From: Patiria pectinifera
Taxonomy: Eukaryota; Echinodermata; Asteroidea; Valvatida; Asterinidae
Assembly (NCBI GenBank): GCA_029964075.1
Contig: CM057144.1
Span: 2,317,281-2,381,280, forward strand
Direction: 5' to 3'
Length of the DNA: 64,000 nucleotides
Position numbers and translations under genes: made by a program. Under the pieces are notes generated by a model. That model worked only from the letters and a program-made list of their open reading frames with translations, was not told where the DNA came from and made no database searches. This document shows, piece by piece, positions 28,398 to 40,540 of this stretch (position 1 is its first letter; each line of letters starts with the position of its first letter).

Positions 28398-31300
28398 CTA
28401 ATCTTGGAGGTTACCGTAGGCGACCTCCTTCATCCGCCGCTTCCTGACCACGAACACGGCGATTCCAACGACGATGGTGATAAAGGCCAACACACCGATG
28501 ACTATGCCGGCGATCATGCCCCCGTTGCTGGGGCTGGGCTTGGAGGGGGGATGAGGGGACACCGTGGCCGTGGTCGGCTCCATGGTCGTCGGGTTTGTAT
28601 TACACTCTTCCACTGCTACACACACAAAAACAGGCTTGAACGATTAATTTTCTTTCTCATCACTTTCTCAAGCGGCCGATTTCATAAAACTTCGATTTGG
28701 GCACACAAATTTACTGGGAACAAACCAAAGCAGGCCTTGGCAATGAAAGGAGTGAAATGCATGTGCTGCAAGTCTTCACAACATAGCATTAAATGATCTA
28801 CACTGTTTTACTGGTATTGTGTGCAATTCTTCTGAAATAAAGGGGTATAACTAGACTCCCCTTCTCGTTCAAGCTGCAACTGCCAGTGTGCATTTAGTAG
28901 TTTACTACTGACCTCTTTTGGGTCAAGCTGTGTTTAATCATTCTAGAATATACCGTCTTTTTTTGCTTACCATCACCGAATGTGCCGTTGGCAAGGTTCG
29001 CGAATGGCTGCAGCATCACGTGATCCAGAATGATCGTCATAGGTACGGGTTTGCTGGTCAGTTTCAGCGTCTGGCAGCTAAAAGTCTTCCCCATTGTGCC
29101 CGTGTCCACCTCCACAGCTCCAAACGCACGTGTTCCTGGTATCAAATGTTGGAGAAGGCGAGCAGAAACATTGGCTTAAAGTTATGGACTATTTTTGAGT
29201 GGTGGAATAAACCTGGCCTCTCGAAAAGTTAACTACCGCCAAAAAAGGTAGTAAAATCAGGAATGAATTTTTTTTAAAGTCATTTGCATGGTCAAGACAG
29301 GGTAGGGGTCGGTGAAGTCAACCAAGAGAACCTCTTGAAAGTTCCCATTCAAGGACGACCGAAGACTCCGATCAACCATTACAATAGGCTTGTAAAAAGC
29401 TAACAAACTACCAAGAACAAATGGGGACGCTGCAATGCCGCCATTGTTTTAGGTACAAACAGACTTGAAAATGGAGGTTACATAGATGCTACAGTTTACA
29501 TTCTCCTGAGCAACCAAAAATTTAATTTTACAATCTTCAACTTTGAATTTAGATACAAGTAAAGTTTATACTAAACTGCTTCAATAAACGGGATTGTTCA
29601 AGCGTTGGTACCCAGAAGAAAAGTGCCACAGCGCCCTCCTTCGCTCAGAATTATTATAGTATATTGCATGCAGTTTTTGCAGTATCAGCAGGAGCGACCA
29701 CATAAGCACTGCACCTGAATGCGCTGTCACTTACCGTAGTTAACGGTGTCGCGTGGGAAAAACGGCTCAGTATACGTCCAGTCGCCCGTAATAAGGGCAT
29801 TCAAACCGTAGGGCGGCCGGCCAAATATACCAAACTGGAAATCCAGTGACACAATACCAATCACATTGGAGTCTGGTACCGGATACTTTGCACGAACACC
29901 AAAGTACCTCGGCACTACATCCTCGCAAGACGAAAATGTGGTCCAATTGGCTTCCATCCCGTTGATTTTCCCACCTATGGGAAGCGTGGCTTCGCCTGAC
30001 TGTAGGAAACGAATAAGAACAAACTGTCATATAGAGATAACAACGCAAAGAAAACAATACCAGCCAACCCTATATTTTCAGGCCTGTCGCCCGCTGTGAA
30101 AAATTCGAAAAGCTCGCGGAGGTTAAACACATATAAAGCACGTTAGAGTAGCTCACCCAGATCGACTTGGGTAAAGGTAGACGGGTTATCCACGAAAGCC
30201 GGGCTAATCACACGCTAGACCGCGGGCTATCACGTGATATCCGTAGCCGCAGTCGTAGCCACTGACAAAACGCCCGTTTGGTGTTAGGTCTTCGCTTGAG
30301 ATTTACTGCTCTTCAGTCAATATTGCATCACTCAAAAGTCGTACTGAACTTAATGATTAATTACTTAAAACTTCAAATAAATTTAATTTTTGGGTCCACT
30401 TGACATTTCTGCTGTCCGGCCGCCATATTTGTCAGTTTCTTGGGATGAACAACGCATGCGTGTGACGTATTTCCACCACTGACTCTGCTTACGAGCAGGG
30501 TCTGTGGTGGCTGACCCGAATTTATAGCCCAGAGAATGACGACAGTTAATCAAACGGCACGGGGCTGACCCGTGACGACCCGGGTGAGCTAAACGAACGC
30601 ACCCAAAGTATGATTTCTGTAAAGTTGTAGCCGCAAAGCCATAGTGTTAATAGGTCTTTCCAAGTTTTCTTCTATCTTTATTTTGTGAAAGATGCACCCA
30701 CCTTATCGTTCGTCCTGTTATATTTTACTTTCAGTGTTGCGTTGAAGACGAACAACATGCAGACCTCACTGCCATTCTTAAACTCGTAACTGCAACGAAA
30801 ACGTGAACATTGGGAATAAACTTATTTACTGTGTCTTCCGTAGTACCCCCTCACCGGTTGAATAAAGAGGCTGGTTGTCAGTCGTTAACGCTGCAGACCG
30901 TGCCTGTAAATAAACTGCCACAGGTCCCAGTGATAACACGCCCACCAAATTCAGAACACATTACTAACACGTCTCCAAGTTGTTTGAGTCACACAATAAA
31001 TTAAAGCTTATTTTATCATAATCATTTTATTTTACAAACCATCAACTTTATGGCGGATAAAATGTTTAAACATCGGAAAAGTTCAACCAATTCGTAACTT
31101 GGAATCTGGCTGCAATTCTGAAACAACATTGGTCAGTCCACTTCGTGTTTTCAGTGATCTGGAAATTTAATGGTTGACGGATTCTGAGGCACGGAACAGT
31201 CCCTGTTCCCCTTTATAATGTTCCAACTTTACTAAAATTTCCGATCCCCTTTTTTATTTGCCCTGCAACCTAAAAAGTTTCTGATAATCACGTCCCAAAT

Positions 31301-32890
31301 TGACCGAAGTTTAACTTAGTAAGAACCCAGGTTACCTTTATGTAACCTGTCGTCGAATGTGGTCGACTTCACCCAGAGTATTGAACCTGTCTTCGAGTTT
31401 GTCAATGCCTTCATGCCTTTACGCATGGGGACCAGACTTCAAACGAAGTCCAGTAATTTACTTACCTGGGTATGACATTTTCTGGTTCAGGAACGGTTGT
31501 GGGCACCGATGTAGTTGTACCAGCAGTTGAACCGGTTGCATTGGATGTGGTGTTAGCAGCCGCTGCGGTGGTGTGGGCCGGGGACTTGGTGGTGTTGCCG
31601 GGCGTGTGGTGAGCGGTTGTCTTCGGCACACGAGGAGTTGTCTCAGAAATAGTTGTGGGTTCACTATGGGTCGTGTTCGGTGCAGTAGTGGGGTGACTAT
31701 GGGTCGTGTTCGGTGTAGTAGTGGGGTGACTATGGGTAGCATTTCCGGGCGTGTGATGCGCAGTTGTCATCGGCACATGAGGAGTTGTCATAGGAACAGT
31801 GGTCGGGTGGCTGTGGGTCGTCCTCGGTGCTGTAGTGGGATGAGTATGGGTCATCGTCGGTGAGGTAGTGGGTTGACGCTGGGTCGTCTTTGGTGCAGTA
31901 TGGGTCGTCTTCGGTGCAGTTTGGGTCGTCTTCGTAGTGGGGTTAGTATTGGTCATCTTTGGCGCAGTAGTAGGTTGATTATTGGTCGTTGTCGGTGTGG
32001 CGATTGTGGGGACACTAAGGGTCTTTTTTGGTGTAGCTGTTGGGGAGAGTGTTGTTGTAGATGCCACAGTGATTGCTGCAGGTGGAGAGAAACGAGCAAA
32101 TATAAGAATAATAATAATAATATCGGAGTCTTATATAGCACATCTACCAACAATTAGGTACTCAAGGCGCTGGAAATTATGTCTATTATTAAAGACAGGT
32201 ACATGAAGTTTATGAGAAATATGAGCTCCATTATGTAGCACCTTATAAGGGTTTACAAGGTGCTGCGGCGCTCATTGCAGTCACTGCCAGATACACCGGG
32301 GCAAACCCCTTCTCTTAGCGATAAGTCAGTTCTTTAACCTACATTACACAACACACGGGACTTACGTCCCATGCGAAGGACGAAGCAATAATGGTAAAGT
32401 GCCTTGCTCAAGAGCACAAGCACCATGTTCCCACGGTCGGGAACCCATGTACCACGGCACACGAGTCGAACACCGTAACCATTGGACCACAGCACCTCTA
32501 ATTAAATAATCACTTAATTTAAGGGGGAAAACAGAGTATAGGTGAGCAGAAGGCATTGAAAGCAAGGGCCACTTAAAGTGACGACTACAGTGAACAAGAA
32601 AGAGATAAGGAATTCTAGAGATACACGAATTAATTGATAAGTTTGCTTTATCATATCAACTATTAACAAAAATCGCAGTAAGTGTGGTAGTGTGGATAAA
32701 CTTCTGTATACGTCATGTAAGCAGTCACGCCTGCACGTCTCGATTTAGAAAATAATCGACCACAAAGGCTACCACGTCATGCATTTAGCCCTGGCATGTT
32801 AGTGTGTAAATCGAAAGTCTGAAAATGTAGACTCTTGGGAACCTTACCTGCGGTCACCACCAGGAAAAGGCAAAGAACAGACGCATTCAT
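28398..32890 (-). CDS. Gene D: CD68/LAMP-like mucin membrane protein
   Basis: Six minus-strand exons: 32848-32890, 31466-32075, 30702-30789, 29735-29999, 28971-29135 and 28398-28612, joining in frame to about 461 residues. Signal peptide MNASVLCLFLVVTAG. The mucin exon is the least regular of the array and contains the PHVP/PRVP-TTAHHTPGN module twice. The LAMP domain has NGSEVCMLFVFNATLKVKY, SSCEDVVPRYF, WTYTEPFFPRDTVNYG, GTMGKTFSCQTLKL, DHVMLQPFANL and VEECNTN, so all four cysteines are kept. The helix contains GIVIG and the tail ends AYGNLQD, identical to gene C. It is the closest relative of C (exon 4 nearly identical) and is divergent from E, with about 830 bases between start codons. 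Role inferred as for gene C. Confidence 0.93.
32120..32505 (-). mobile_element. tRNA-derived SINE in gene D intron 1
   Basis: Read on the minus strand it starts GAGGTGCTGTGGTCCAATGG (box A-like), with GGGTTCCCGACC as a box B-like word, then CTTGAGCAAGGCACTTTACC, ATTATTGCTTCGTCCTTCGC and TTATCGCTAAGAGAAGGGG. It ends with a TACTCAAGGCGCTGG-type tail, here read on the plus strand. The body matches the SINE at 22313-22560. Confidence 0.75.
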
Positions 32891-33145
32891 CCTGCACGTT
32901 GGGAGGTGTTTTGTGACCAAGAATAGAGACCAAATCCAGGCGTGTCGGATACTGCGCAATGCGCAACTTGGAAAGAAATGACAATTTGTGCTATATTTCA
33001 GCTTGTTGCGCAGTCGCTGCATGCATTGGAATTGTTTACTATCTCGGCTGTGCGTTTAGACTTTAGTCTGTACCCACTTCGTGTGTTGACTATGGAGATA
33101 ATCAACACGTAGGGCATAAGTCAACAACCCCACCGCAGTGCAATA
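32891..33145 (-). promoter_or_regulatory. Gene D promoter and leader
   Basis: On the minus strand the leader CACCTCCCAACGTGCAGG precedes the ATG. CTGCGCAA lies at 32952-32959, and another TTGCGCAG-like word near 33004. Farther up, GTCTAAACGCACAG and GATTATCTCC correspond in order to the block of the other genes. It is more diverged than those of C, F, G and H. Confidence 0.6.
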
Positions 33146-33284
33146 AAAGTGTGTTACACTTACGTAAACAAAGACATTAATAATTAAAACAGCTAGGATT
33201 CATGTCAGTCAGAAAAAAATGGACTTCCTAAAGTCACAACCCACATTTAAAAAAATGGATTCAGTGAATGTTTCATCATGGAGT

Positions 33285-33360
33285 TTTACAGGTAGAAAAT
33301 AATGGTTTGCACAAATTTGCACAAATTTACAGGTAGAAAATAATGGTTTGCACAAATTTA
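33285..33360. repeat. Short tandem duplication in the D/E divergent interval
   Basis: TTTACAGGTAGAAAATAATG, followed by GTTTGCACAAATT, occurs twice in direct succession. It is a simple recent duplication with no known function. Confidence 0.9.
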
Positions 33361-33439
33361 TTCGTAAATGGTTTCACAGCGCCACCTCTGAAGCTGGTCT
33401 AAGGGTGAAAAAGCCGGATGCAGTACTGTTGTGCCTTTA

Positions 33440-33722
33440 AACTGCTGCGTACTGATTATATAGGCATATCTTAATGAAAACAACACGACACTGAGAGGAC
33501 CAAAGTCTAAGTGAGCAATACAGTAAAATAATTCCCAAATATATCGCGGTGTGTGGTAAAAAACTACAGCGATTGTGAAACAGTTTGAAGTCGCACAGGC
33601 ATATTCCTTTGTGTAGGTTTACACGGTGAACACTGAACAGAATCTGACATTGTGCTGTGGAAGTCAGACACGCCCGAATTTCGTCCCAATTCTCGATTCG
33701 GAAACACTACCCATAGTACAGG
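33440..33722 (+). promoter_or_regulatory. Gene E promoter and leader
   Basis: The leader GAATTTCGTCCCAATTCTCG followed by ATTCGGAAACACTACCCA lies directly before the ATG, as in F, G and H. GACCAAAGTCTAAGTGAGCA corresponds to GATCAAAGTTTAAGTGCGCA of the distal block, and TATCTTAATGAAAACAACAC to its GATA/forkhead-like part. The TTGCGCAR sites are not recognisable here. E keeps a decayed version of the shared promoter. Confidence 0.6.
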
Positions 33723-36700
33723 ATGAATGTGTCTGCTCTTTGCCTTCTCCTCGTGGTTGCCGGAGGTAAGATGTTTTCATGGTCTTTTATGTGTCTATTG
33801 TTAAAGTTCCTTAACAAAACGCATTGATTTTGACCCAACTTGAAAGGCATGGAGTTTATGTATCCAACATAATTATGGTAGAATAGGGATTTTTTTTTCG
33901 GTGAAAGCCCCATGTGTGACAACTCAACGTATCAGAAAATATCACCCAGTACCACCTAAAGAGTCTGTTTTGGAAAAAAAAAACCACGGTACCGTTCTTC
34001 CGATCCGAGATATGTTGCGGTGAACTGACCATTATATTCAACACTTATTTTCAAAACTGCCAAAGCTTTGAAAGAACACAACTGAACTTTGGTGAGATTT
34101 TTTGGTTTTACTTGGTTCGATTTATTACCTAGTTTTGAAATATTTCTTTCCGTAGCAATGACATTGGGGTCCGCAACACCAGACCCGAAAACGACTACCC
34201 CTCGACACCAAACAGCCGCGCCAACAACAACCCATAGTGAACCCACTACTGCACCAAACACGACCCATAGTCACCCCACTACTGCACCGAACACGACCCA
34301 TAGTCACCCCACTACTGCACCGAACACGACCCATAGTCACCCCACTACTGCACCGAACACGACGCATAGTCACCCCACTACTGCACCGAACACGACCCAT
34401 AGTCACCCCACTACTGCACCGAACACGACCCATAGTCACCCCACTACTGCACCGAACACGACCCATAGTCACCCCACTACTGCACCGAACACGACCCATA
34501 GTCACCCCACTACTGCACCGAACACGACCCATAGTCACCCCACTACTGCACCGAACACGACCCATAGTCACCCCACTACTACACCGAACACGACCCATAG
34601 TGAACCCACAACTATTTCTGAGACAACTCCTCGTGTGCCGAAGACAACCGCTCACCACACGCCCGGCAACACCACCAAGAACCCGGCCCATACCACCGCT
34701 GCGGCTGGTAATACCACATCCAATGCAACCGGTTCAACTGTTCGTACAACTACACCGGCAGGCACTACCATTCCTAAACCAGAAAATGTTATACCCAGGT
34801 AAGTACTAGACTTCAGTCAAGTCGTTTCCCGCCCCTGATATTAAAAACCATGACAGCCGCTTACACTGAGCTGATACGGATTGCTCAGTTAGATGTTATG
34901 GTTTCTCATAGCCCTATCGCCGTTTGCGAGTTAGCCACGCCCCTTAGACAAACTTTTGGAATTGTTTACGTTACGTTTTGTTTGTCTCAGATTTTGCGCG
35001 CCCCGCGTCCATGTTTTGCATATCACGTAATTGGACAATATTTCACGAGCTGCGTTCATGCGATTCTATACTGCGATAGGTTAAATTAAAATCACCCTCC
35101 GGTCAATGTTGTCGCTAGTGCCCACAGGGTTCAAAGATGTCATGTTGGAGATCTTGATGTACATGTCAGGGTTGTTTTTAGTCACTCCTCATTTCAGAAT
35201 TCGGAAAACTTATTATAAGAAAGACATCTTCTATAATGTTTCATGTTGTAATTCCGTTGCAGTTACCAGGTTAAGAATGGCAGCGAAGTCTGCATGTTGT
35301 TCGTCTTCAACGCAACACTGAAAATAAAATATGAAACCACAGACAATGAGGTGGGTGAGTTTGCTAGTGGTTTACATAATAACGGTATGTCATCAAGGTA
35401 TCAGATCCATGTGGAAAAAAATAACATTACACATTAAACAAGGAGGTGCAATCGTGTATTGTCGTGTATAGGCTGGTCTTAAACGGATGCTAACTTTTCC
35501 AGTGTCACATGAAATTCGGACTCCTATGAAATCCGGTGCATTTTACTGCTTTATTGGCTCACAATCTTCGCCTAGGCATGATTAATACTGCCATCGACCC
35601 ATTATTTCATAGTCCTAAATTCACATTTGTGCCGGCCCCGCTGCGTTCTGCGCTGCATCGCACAGTATGCGCAACGCGCGCGCCAATCGCCATATAAGGA
35701 GTTGTTAACCACTTTTTGCGACAGGGAAATTGCATAATATAACTAAAGGGGTGTTTCGAAAAACATGAAGTAAAATTGTTGAACAAAATCGCTGGAAATT
35801 TATAATGTTTGACTTTTTTTACTTTTGGACCAATCAATTTTGATTTTTTGACTGAAAAAGTTTAATGACTGGGAATAAGTATGCCTTTGACCAGTATTAG
35901 AGACCAAGTTTAAGCGGCTCAGATAAATATCACCCATCCAGACTCCCACCGGTCTTAAACATATTGTTTAAAATCGGCTAATTGTAAGCACACGTATTTG
36001 TGTACGTCTGCTTTTTAAAATTTATGTTAAGGATAATACACAAGGAGCGCGCCGTTCGCGCACAACCGAGTGTAATAACCGATACTTAACACCCTCCAAG
36101 TATTCTTCACTATTACTTGAACGAAAACCTTTGTACATTTTTATTGTGGAATTAGTTAATCAGTGGGAAAAATCGTTTTTATTTACGAGAACCTAACAAA
36201 GACGTCGCATCATTGATATATTTTTGTCCATTAGTCACATTTAAAGCATTTAAAAAAAAAAACGGCAGTCGTCGAGCTGTCACAATAGCCTGAACTGATT
36301 AATGAGATGAGCTATGGATCAAAAGATCCCCGGTTCGGATTCTGCTATGTCCATTATTCCGAAGATTTTTGCTCTGCTCCAGCTTCATCGATATGTGACC
36401 AGGGTTTTAGATAAATTGTTGTTTCGTCTCACTTCCTGAGAAACATTATCGTGAGTCACTTGTTTCTACCGCTGGCAGAAAGATCAATTCTGCATTCTGT
36501 GCCTTCCTCCTTTTCTTCATGAAAAGGACAAGAAATTAATTAATAAAGGGGCTATATTTTACCCTTGTCACAGATAGTTTTGATTGAAGAGAGAAAGGGA
36601 GAAAAAACCTAAGTGTCTTGCTGTGATTCTATGAAATTCCTGAATTATTCGTATGTGACTTGACCCACCTACGGGGACAAGTGTGCGTAAGATGGCGAGT

Positions 36701-39700
36701 GGTGTGCCATGCATGCTACACCCGTGCAAAAAAAATGTCCAGGGAAAAAATAGTCTGACGTCACAGGAGGGTGTTAACTATAGCTACTTTTTCGAACTAT
36801 GATCGTTCTATTGCTTTTGATTTATTTCTGTAGACCGGCGTGGCCACAATTCCCGTTGGCGGAAATGTCAACAGGACAGGCATTGAGTGGACATTTGACG
36901 CATATTGCGAGGAGGAGTTGATGAGGTTTTTCAGACTGTCTGGAAGCTTTGCTGTACCAAACTCCAATGCGACTGGTTATGCGTCTTTGGTTTTCCAATT
37001 CGGCATAACCTCTCTGGATAAGCAGCACTACGGTTTGGGTCTCCTGACTGCCAGCTGGTCGTATCTCGAGCCGTTCTTCCCGCGAAATGTAAAGAACTAC
37101 GGTAAGACTCTCGGTACTCCTTTCCATTAAAAACAGTAATTCTACGGCCTAAAAATACTGGAGTTTATCTGTGTTTGCTCGTGGCGAGTTTGGCAGATTA
37201 ATGATGGTGCTCATAAAGTCTGATGGAGGTCTTTCATCTTCTTTGAACTTGAGGTTTTTGTTTGTGGACTTCTCAGACCCCTCTCCTTAATAATGTTTGG
37301 TAGGCCTGTAAAACCACAGTCACACATTCACGGTTGGAGCTACACTGTTAAAAATTGCGTTATTTAACAGTTGTTTTTCTGATGAAATTTCTGTAATTTT
37401 ACAGTAGATGTTACTGTTTTCGGATTTTTCTGTAAATCTACAAATGTGTTCCTGCCTACGTACAGTTTTCTCCATTCCTCTGTTTGGTTACGGAATATTC
37501 GCTGTTAAACTAAAATTCTGTGCACGCACAAGGAACATCATGTTTTGAACAAGCCCCCCGTTTCGACTCTGTTAGAACACAGTCACATCGCTGTCGGTCA
37601 ACAGAGAATCATCTTTTTTGTACAGGGTTCGGCCGTATCGCGTGATTTTTCCCTGGTAGGCGGTAGTAGTGCAACGTTACTGTGGCATAAACGCTGAAGG
37701 GTACCAGTATGTTGTCAAGGAAGGCGCGCGCGGGAGTCGGACTATACAGTACCATACAACTTCCCGTTGCGTCGGGCGTACCGTGAGTGTGATATTGTAG
37801 CATCTTGGAGCAAATTTACTAATCCGTTTCTGCTTACATGTTTGTATTTGTGTTGTAAATGACTATCATTCTCAAGGAGAAGCGCTATATAGAAGCGGTT
37901 TCAGTTTGTAAGCCTGACTTTGTCAACGACAACATCAGTTGAAAGTTGCCTGGTTGTCATTGCAGCATGACTCGCCGTAAGCCAACGTGCAAGCATCTAC
38001 ATTCGAACCTTCACGAGCTTTATCGATAGCACCGACATTACATGACGTGTTACAAGTATCTGCATGTGATGTACGTTCATTATACGAGAATATCTGTGGA
38101 CTGAAGCTCACACAGGACCTGTCATTCGCAATCCCCGATACAAACATGAACACTTTGTCGTTTATCGGCCCCCATTAATAATCACCGTTTAACAAAAACA
38201 ACCTTTTGTTCAGTGACAGAGAGTTGTTAGGGAACAAACAAAAACAGCGAATCTGCTGTTAGGTTACAAAATGACAACACTTAATCATCTGTTGCAAAAC
38301 AGTAGAATCTCCTGTAAATGAACAATATCAAATAAAGTAGAATCTGCTGTTAATATACAGAGAAAAAAGAAACAGTAGAATATACTGTGCAAAAACAGTA
38401 ACTCCTGTAATGCCAATTGACAATAGAATCAACTGTTAATGAACAGAGATTTTTTTAACAGTGTATGAATATTGACGGTTTACCAAGAATCAATCGATCA
38501 CGATGAACCGTCGAGATTCGTGGAGAAATCGACTTTCTAAGAATGCACTGCGGTTCAGGACGGAGAGCCACGACAGTCCTAAGGTTGCTCTACGATAATA
38601 CCACGGTTTGTCAAGAGTACGGACGGATTGTTGAAGAATATTGACGGTAAAGGCTACGAATAATGACGTTAACGCCACGGTTGTCTGCGATTGAGCCACG
38701 GTTGACAAATGTTCTCCTACGAATAAAGCATACATATTCGTATTACAACCTTAGCAGACTCCTAGCATATCCGGGCATATCCGTAGGACATTCGTAGCAA
38801 ATTTGTAGAGATTTCTACCACGAATGTGATACGAATCTCCAACTTAGTACGAATAGCCACGAATAACACTACGAATTAGTACGGTTGTCCTACGGATGTC
38901 CCCCGTTTGAACTTCGAATTGATTTTCATGACGATTCACCTCCGTAGTCCCTCCACGAATACCCAAGGAAGACGACGGATAACCACGCAGGGACTAAGGA
39001 TGAATACGGTACTTTCACGGTTTACCACGAATAAACTGTGGATATCCGTAGCTCCAAGCCGTGAACGTGTAAATTGGGCTCTACATTAATAACAAAACTA
39101 TCAAGACAAACTGACGTTGGTTTGTATATATAATTTAGAGGCGAAGGTCAGATCACTTTGAGTTATGACAGATCAGTATTACTAAACTATAGTTTTTAAA
39201 AGGTCAATGTTTTAACTGACGTTTCTGCTTTCTTACCGCTACATTTTTTGAACAGGAGGAAATGAGTGGGGAGGTTACCTCCAAGTGTACACGAGCACAA
39301 CGGGGACGACGTTTGGGTGCCAGACCCTCTATCTGACCAGTCCCAAGAAAAATTTGACAATCATTCTGGATCACGTGATGTTACAGCCTTACGCGAACCG
39401 TGCCAACGGCTCATTTGGTGACGGTAAGTAACAACAACACAGTTACCGTAAGGTAAACCTTGCGAAGCACCAAGCAGGTCTTTAGTACCAAAATAAGGCA
39501 CTGTTACTGCAACTTTCGCAGAGACCAACCAACTAAATTTACTCCCAAACTTCGGAATTGCGGACAAACTGATAGGCCCCTAAGTAGATCACTTTTGAAA
39601 ATAATTATAAGCAGAAAGGTCACACGATAGTTGAGGGGTCCATGAGATGGATTTTTTCTCGAAGAAGCACATTATGTGCAACTTTCTACAACTCTTAAAG

Positions 39701-40540
39701 TTTCCAAAAACTATTTGACATCCATTTTTGGTTAACTTTATTCAAAAGTGCACTTCTTTAAACATTTCAGGACAGCAGTCCTTTTCCGGACAACTGAGGG
39801 CGCTGGTGACGTTCAGTTAAGGGGTTTTCTGTTCGAAATTGTGAACCCAACAATATTGCTAATTGAAATCATTTGTGAGAAAAGTTTGCTAATAACTGCC
39901 CTACTGGCACAACAACGAATCGCCAAAGAACAAAACATATTACGACGACAAGACTATTGATGCTGAAATGGCTGTACCATTGAGGTTCCTGCCTGAAACA
40001 ATATCACACTTTTGCTCAATAATATGGAAATTCGCATCAGCATAAAAACCAAAAAGGCACCAAAACACCCTTGCAAATAGCAAAACGATAATTGCAAATA
40101 ATGTTTGTTGAGAAGCACAGGTGCATTTTCAAGGATGGCATTAAAAAAATACATTGCATGGAGCTTTAAGTCCTTTCCTTGCAATGTCATATTTTGGTTT
40201 AATTGTTCACAGCAACGTGCCGAAAAACTCCGTGAAATCAAATGCTTGAGAAAGTGATGAAAAAAAAAAACAATTCAATTCACGCCTGTGTTTTTCCCTT
40301 GTTGCAGTGGAGGAGTGCAAGACAAACCCGACGACCATGGAACCGGCCACCTCAACGTTCCCTCATCCCCCCACCAAGCCCAGCCCCAACAACGGGGGCA
40401 TGATCGCCGGCATAGTCATCGGTGTGTTGGCCTTTATCGCACTCATCGTTGGAATCGCCGTGTTCGTGGTCAGGAAGCGGAGGATGAAGGAAGCAGCCTA
40501 CGGCCACCTCGACGAGGAACACAAGGATTACGTTCACTAG
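33723..40540 (+). CDS. Gene E: CD68/LAMP-like mucin membrane protein with longest repeat array
   Basis: Six exons: 33723-33765, 34156-34798, 35263-35350, 36834-37101, 39256-39423 and 40308-40540, joining in frame to about 480 residues. Signal peptide MNVSALCLLLVVAG. The mucin exon has about twelve 11-residue units, most reading HSHPTTAPNTT and almost identical in DNA. The LAMP domain has NGSEVCMLFVFNATLKIKY, TIPVGGNVNRTG, YCEEELMR, WSYLEPFFPRNVKNYG, GTTFGCQTLYL, DHVMLQPYANR and VEECKTN, with all four cysteines. After the GIVIG helix the tail reads RKRRMKEAAYGHL and then eleven more residues with a second tyrosine (DYVH), so the YxxPhi motif is internal, unlike C and D. Intron 4 holds a ~1.1-kb MITE and a second repeat field. 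Confidence 0.93.
34225..34620 (+). repeat. 33-bp mucin tandem repeat of gene E
   Basis: About twelve head-to-tail units of 33 bases. The central ten or so differ at only a handful of positions, including silent ones, which points to very recent expansion or homogenisation. The first and last units carry Glu instead of His (HSEPTT), as if the array grew from within. Confidence 0.95.
34870..35095. repeat. Dispersed repeat shared with 55555-55765
   Basis: AGCCACGCCCCTTAGACAA, TTTTGTTTGTCTCAGAT, a GCGTCCATGTTTTGCAT word, GGACAATATTTCACGAGCTG and GCGATTCTATAC all recur in the same order downstream of gene G. It lies in gene E intron 2. Confidence 0.75.
37341..38465. mobile_element. Non-autonomous DNA transposon in gene E intron 4
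   Basis: The terminal inverted repeats CACTGTTAAAAA and TTTTTAACAGTG are each bordered by TA (37341-37342 and 38464-38465), as expected for TA-targeting Tc1/mariner-like insertion. The last ~250 bases carry repeated ACAGTAGAATC and CTGTTAATATACAG-like words, and the first ~100 their complements. I saw no transposase. Confidence 0.75.
38470..39090. repeat. Degenerate repeat field rich in CCACGGTT and ACGAAT words
   Basis: Short words (GACGGTTTACCA, CCACGGTTGTC, CTACGAATAA, CACGAATAAC, CGTAGGACATTCGTAG) recur on both strands at irregular spacing. In texture it is like the ACGTC array at the left end, but with a different core word. No period is obvious by eye. Confidence 0.55.
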
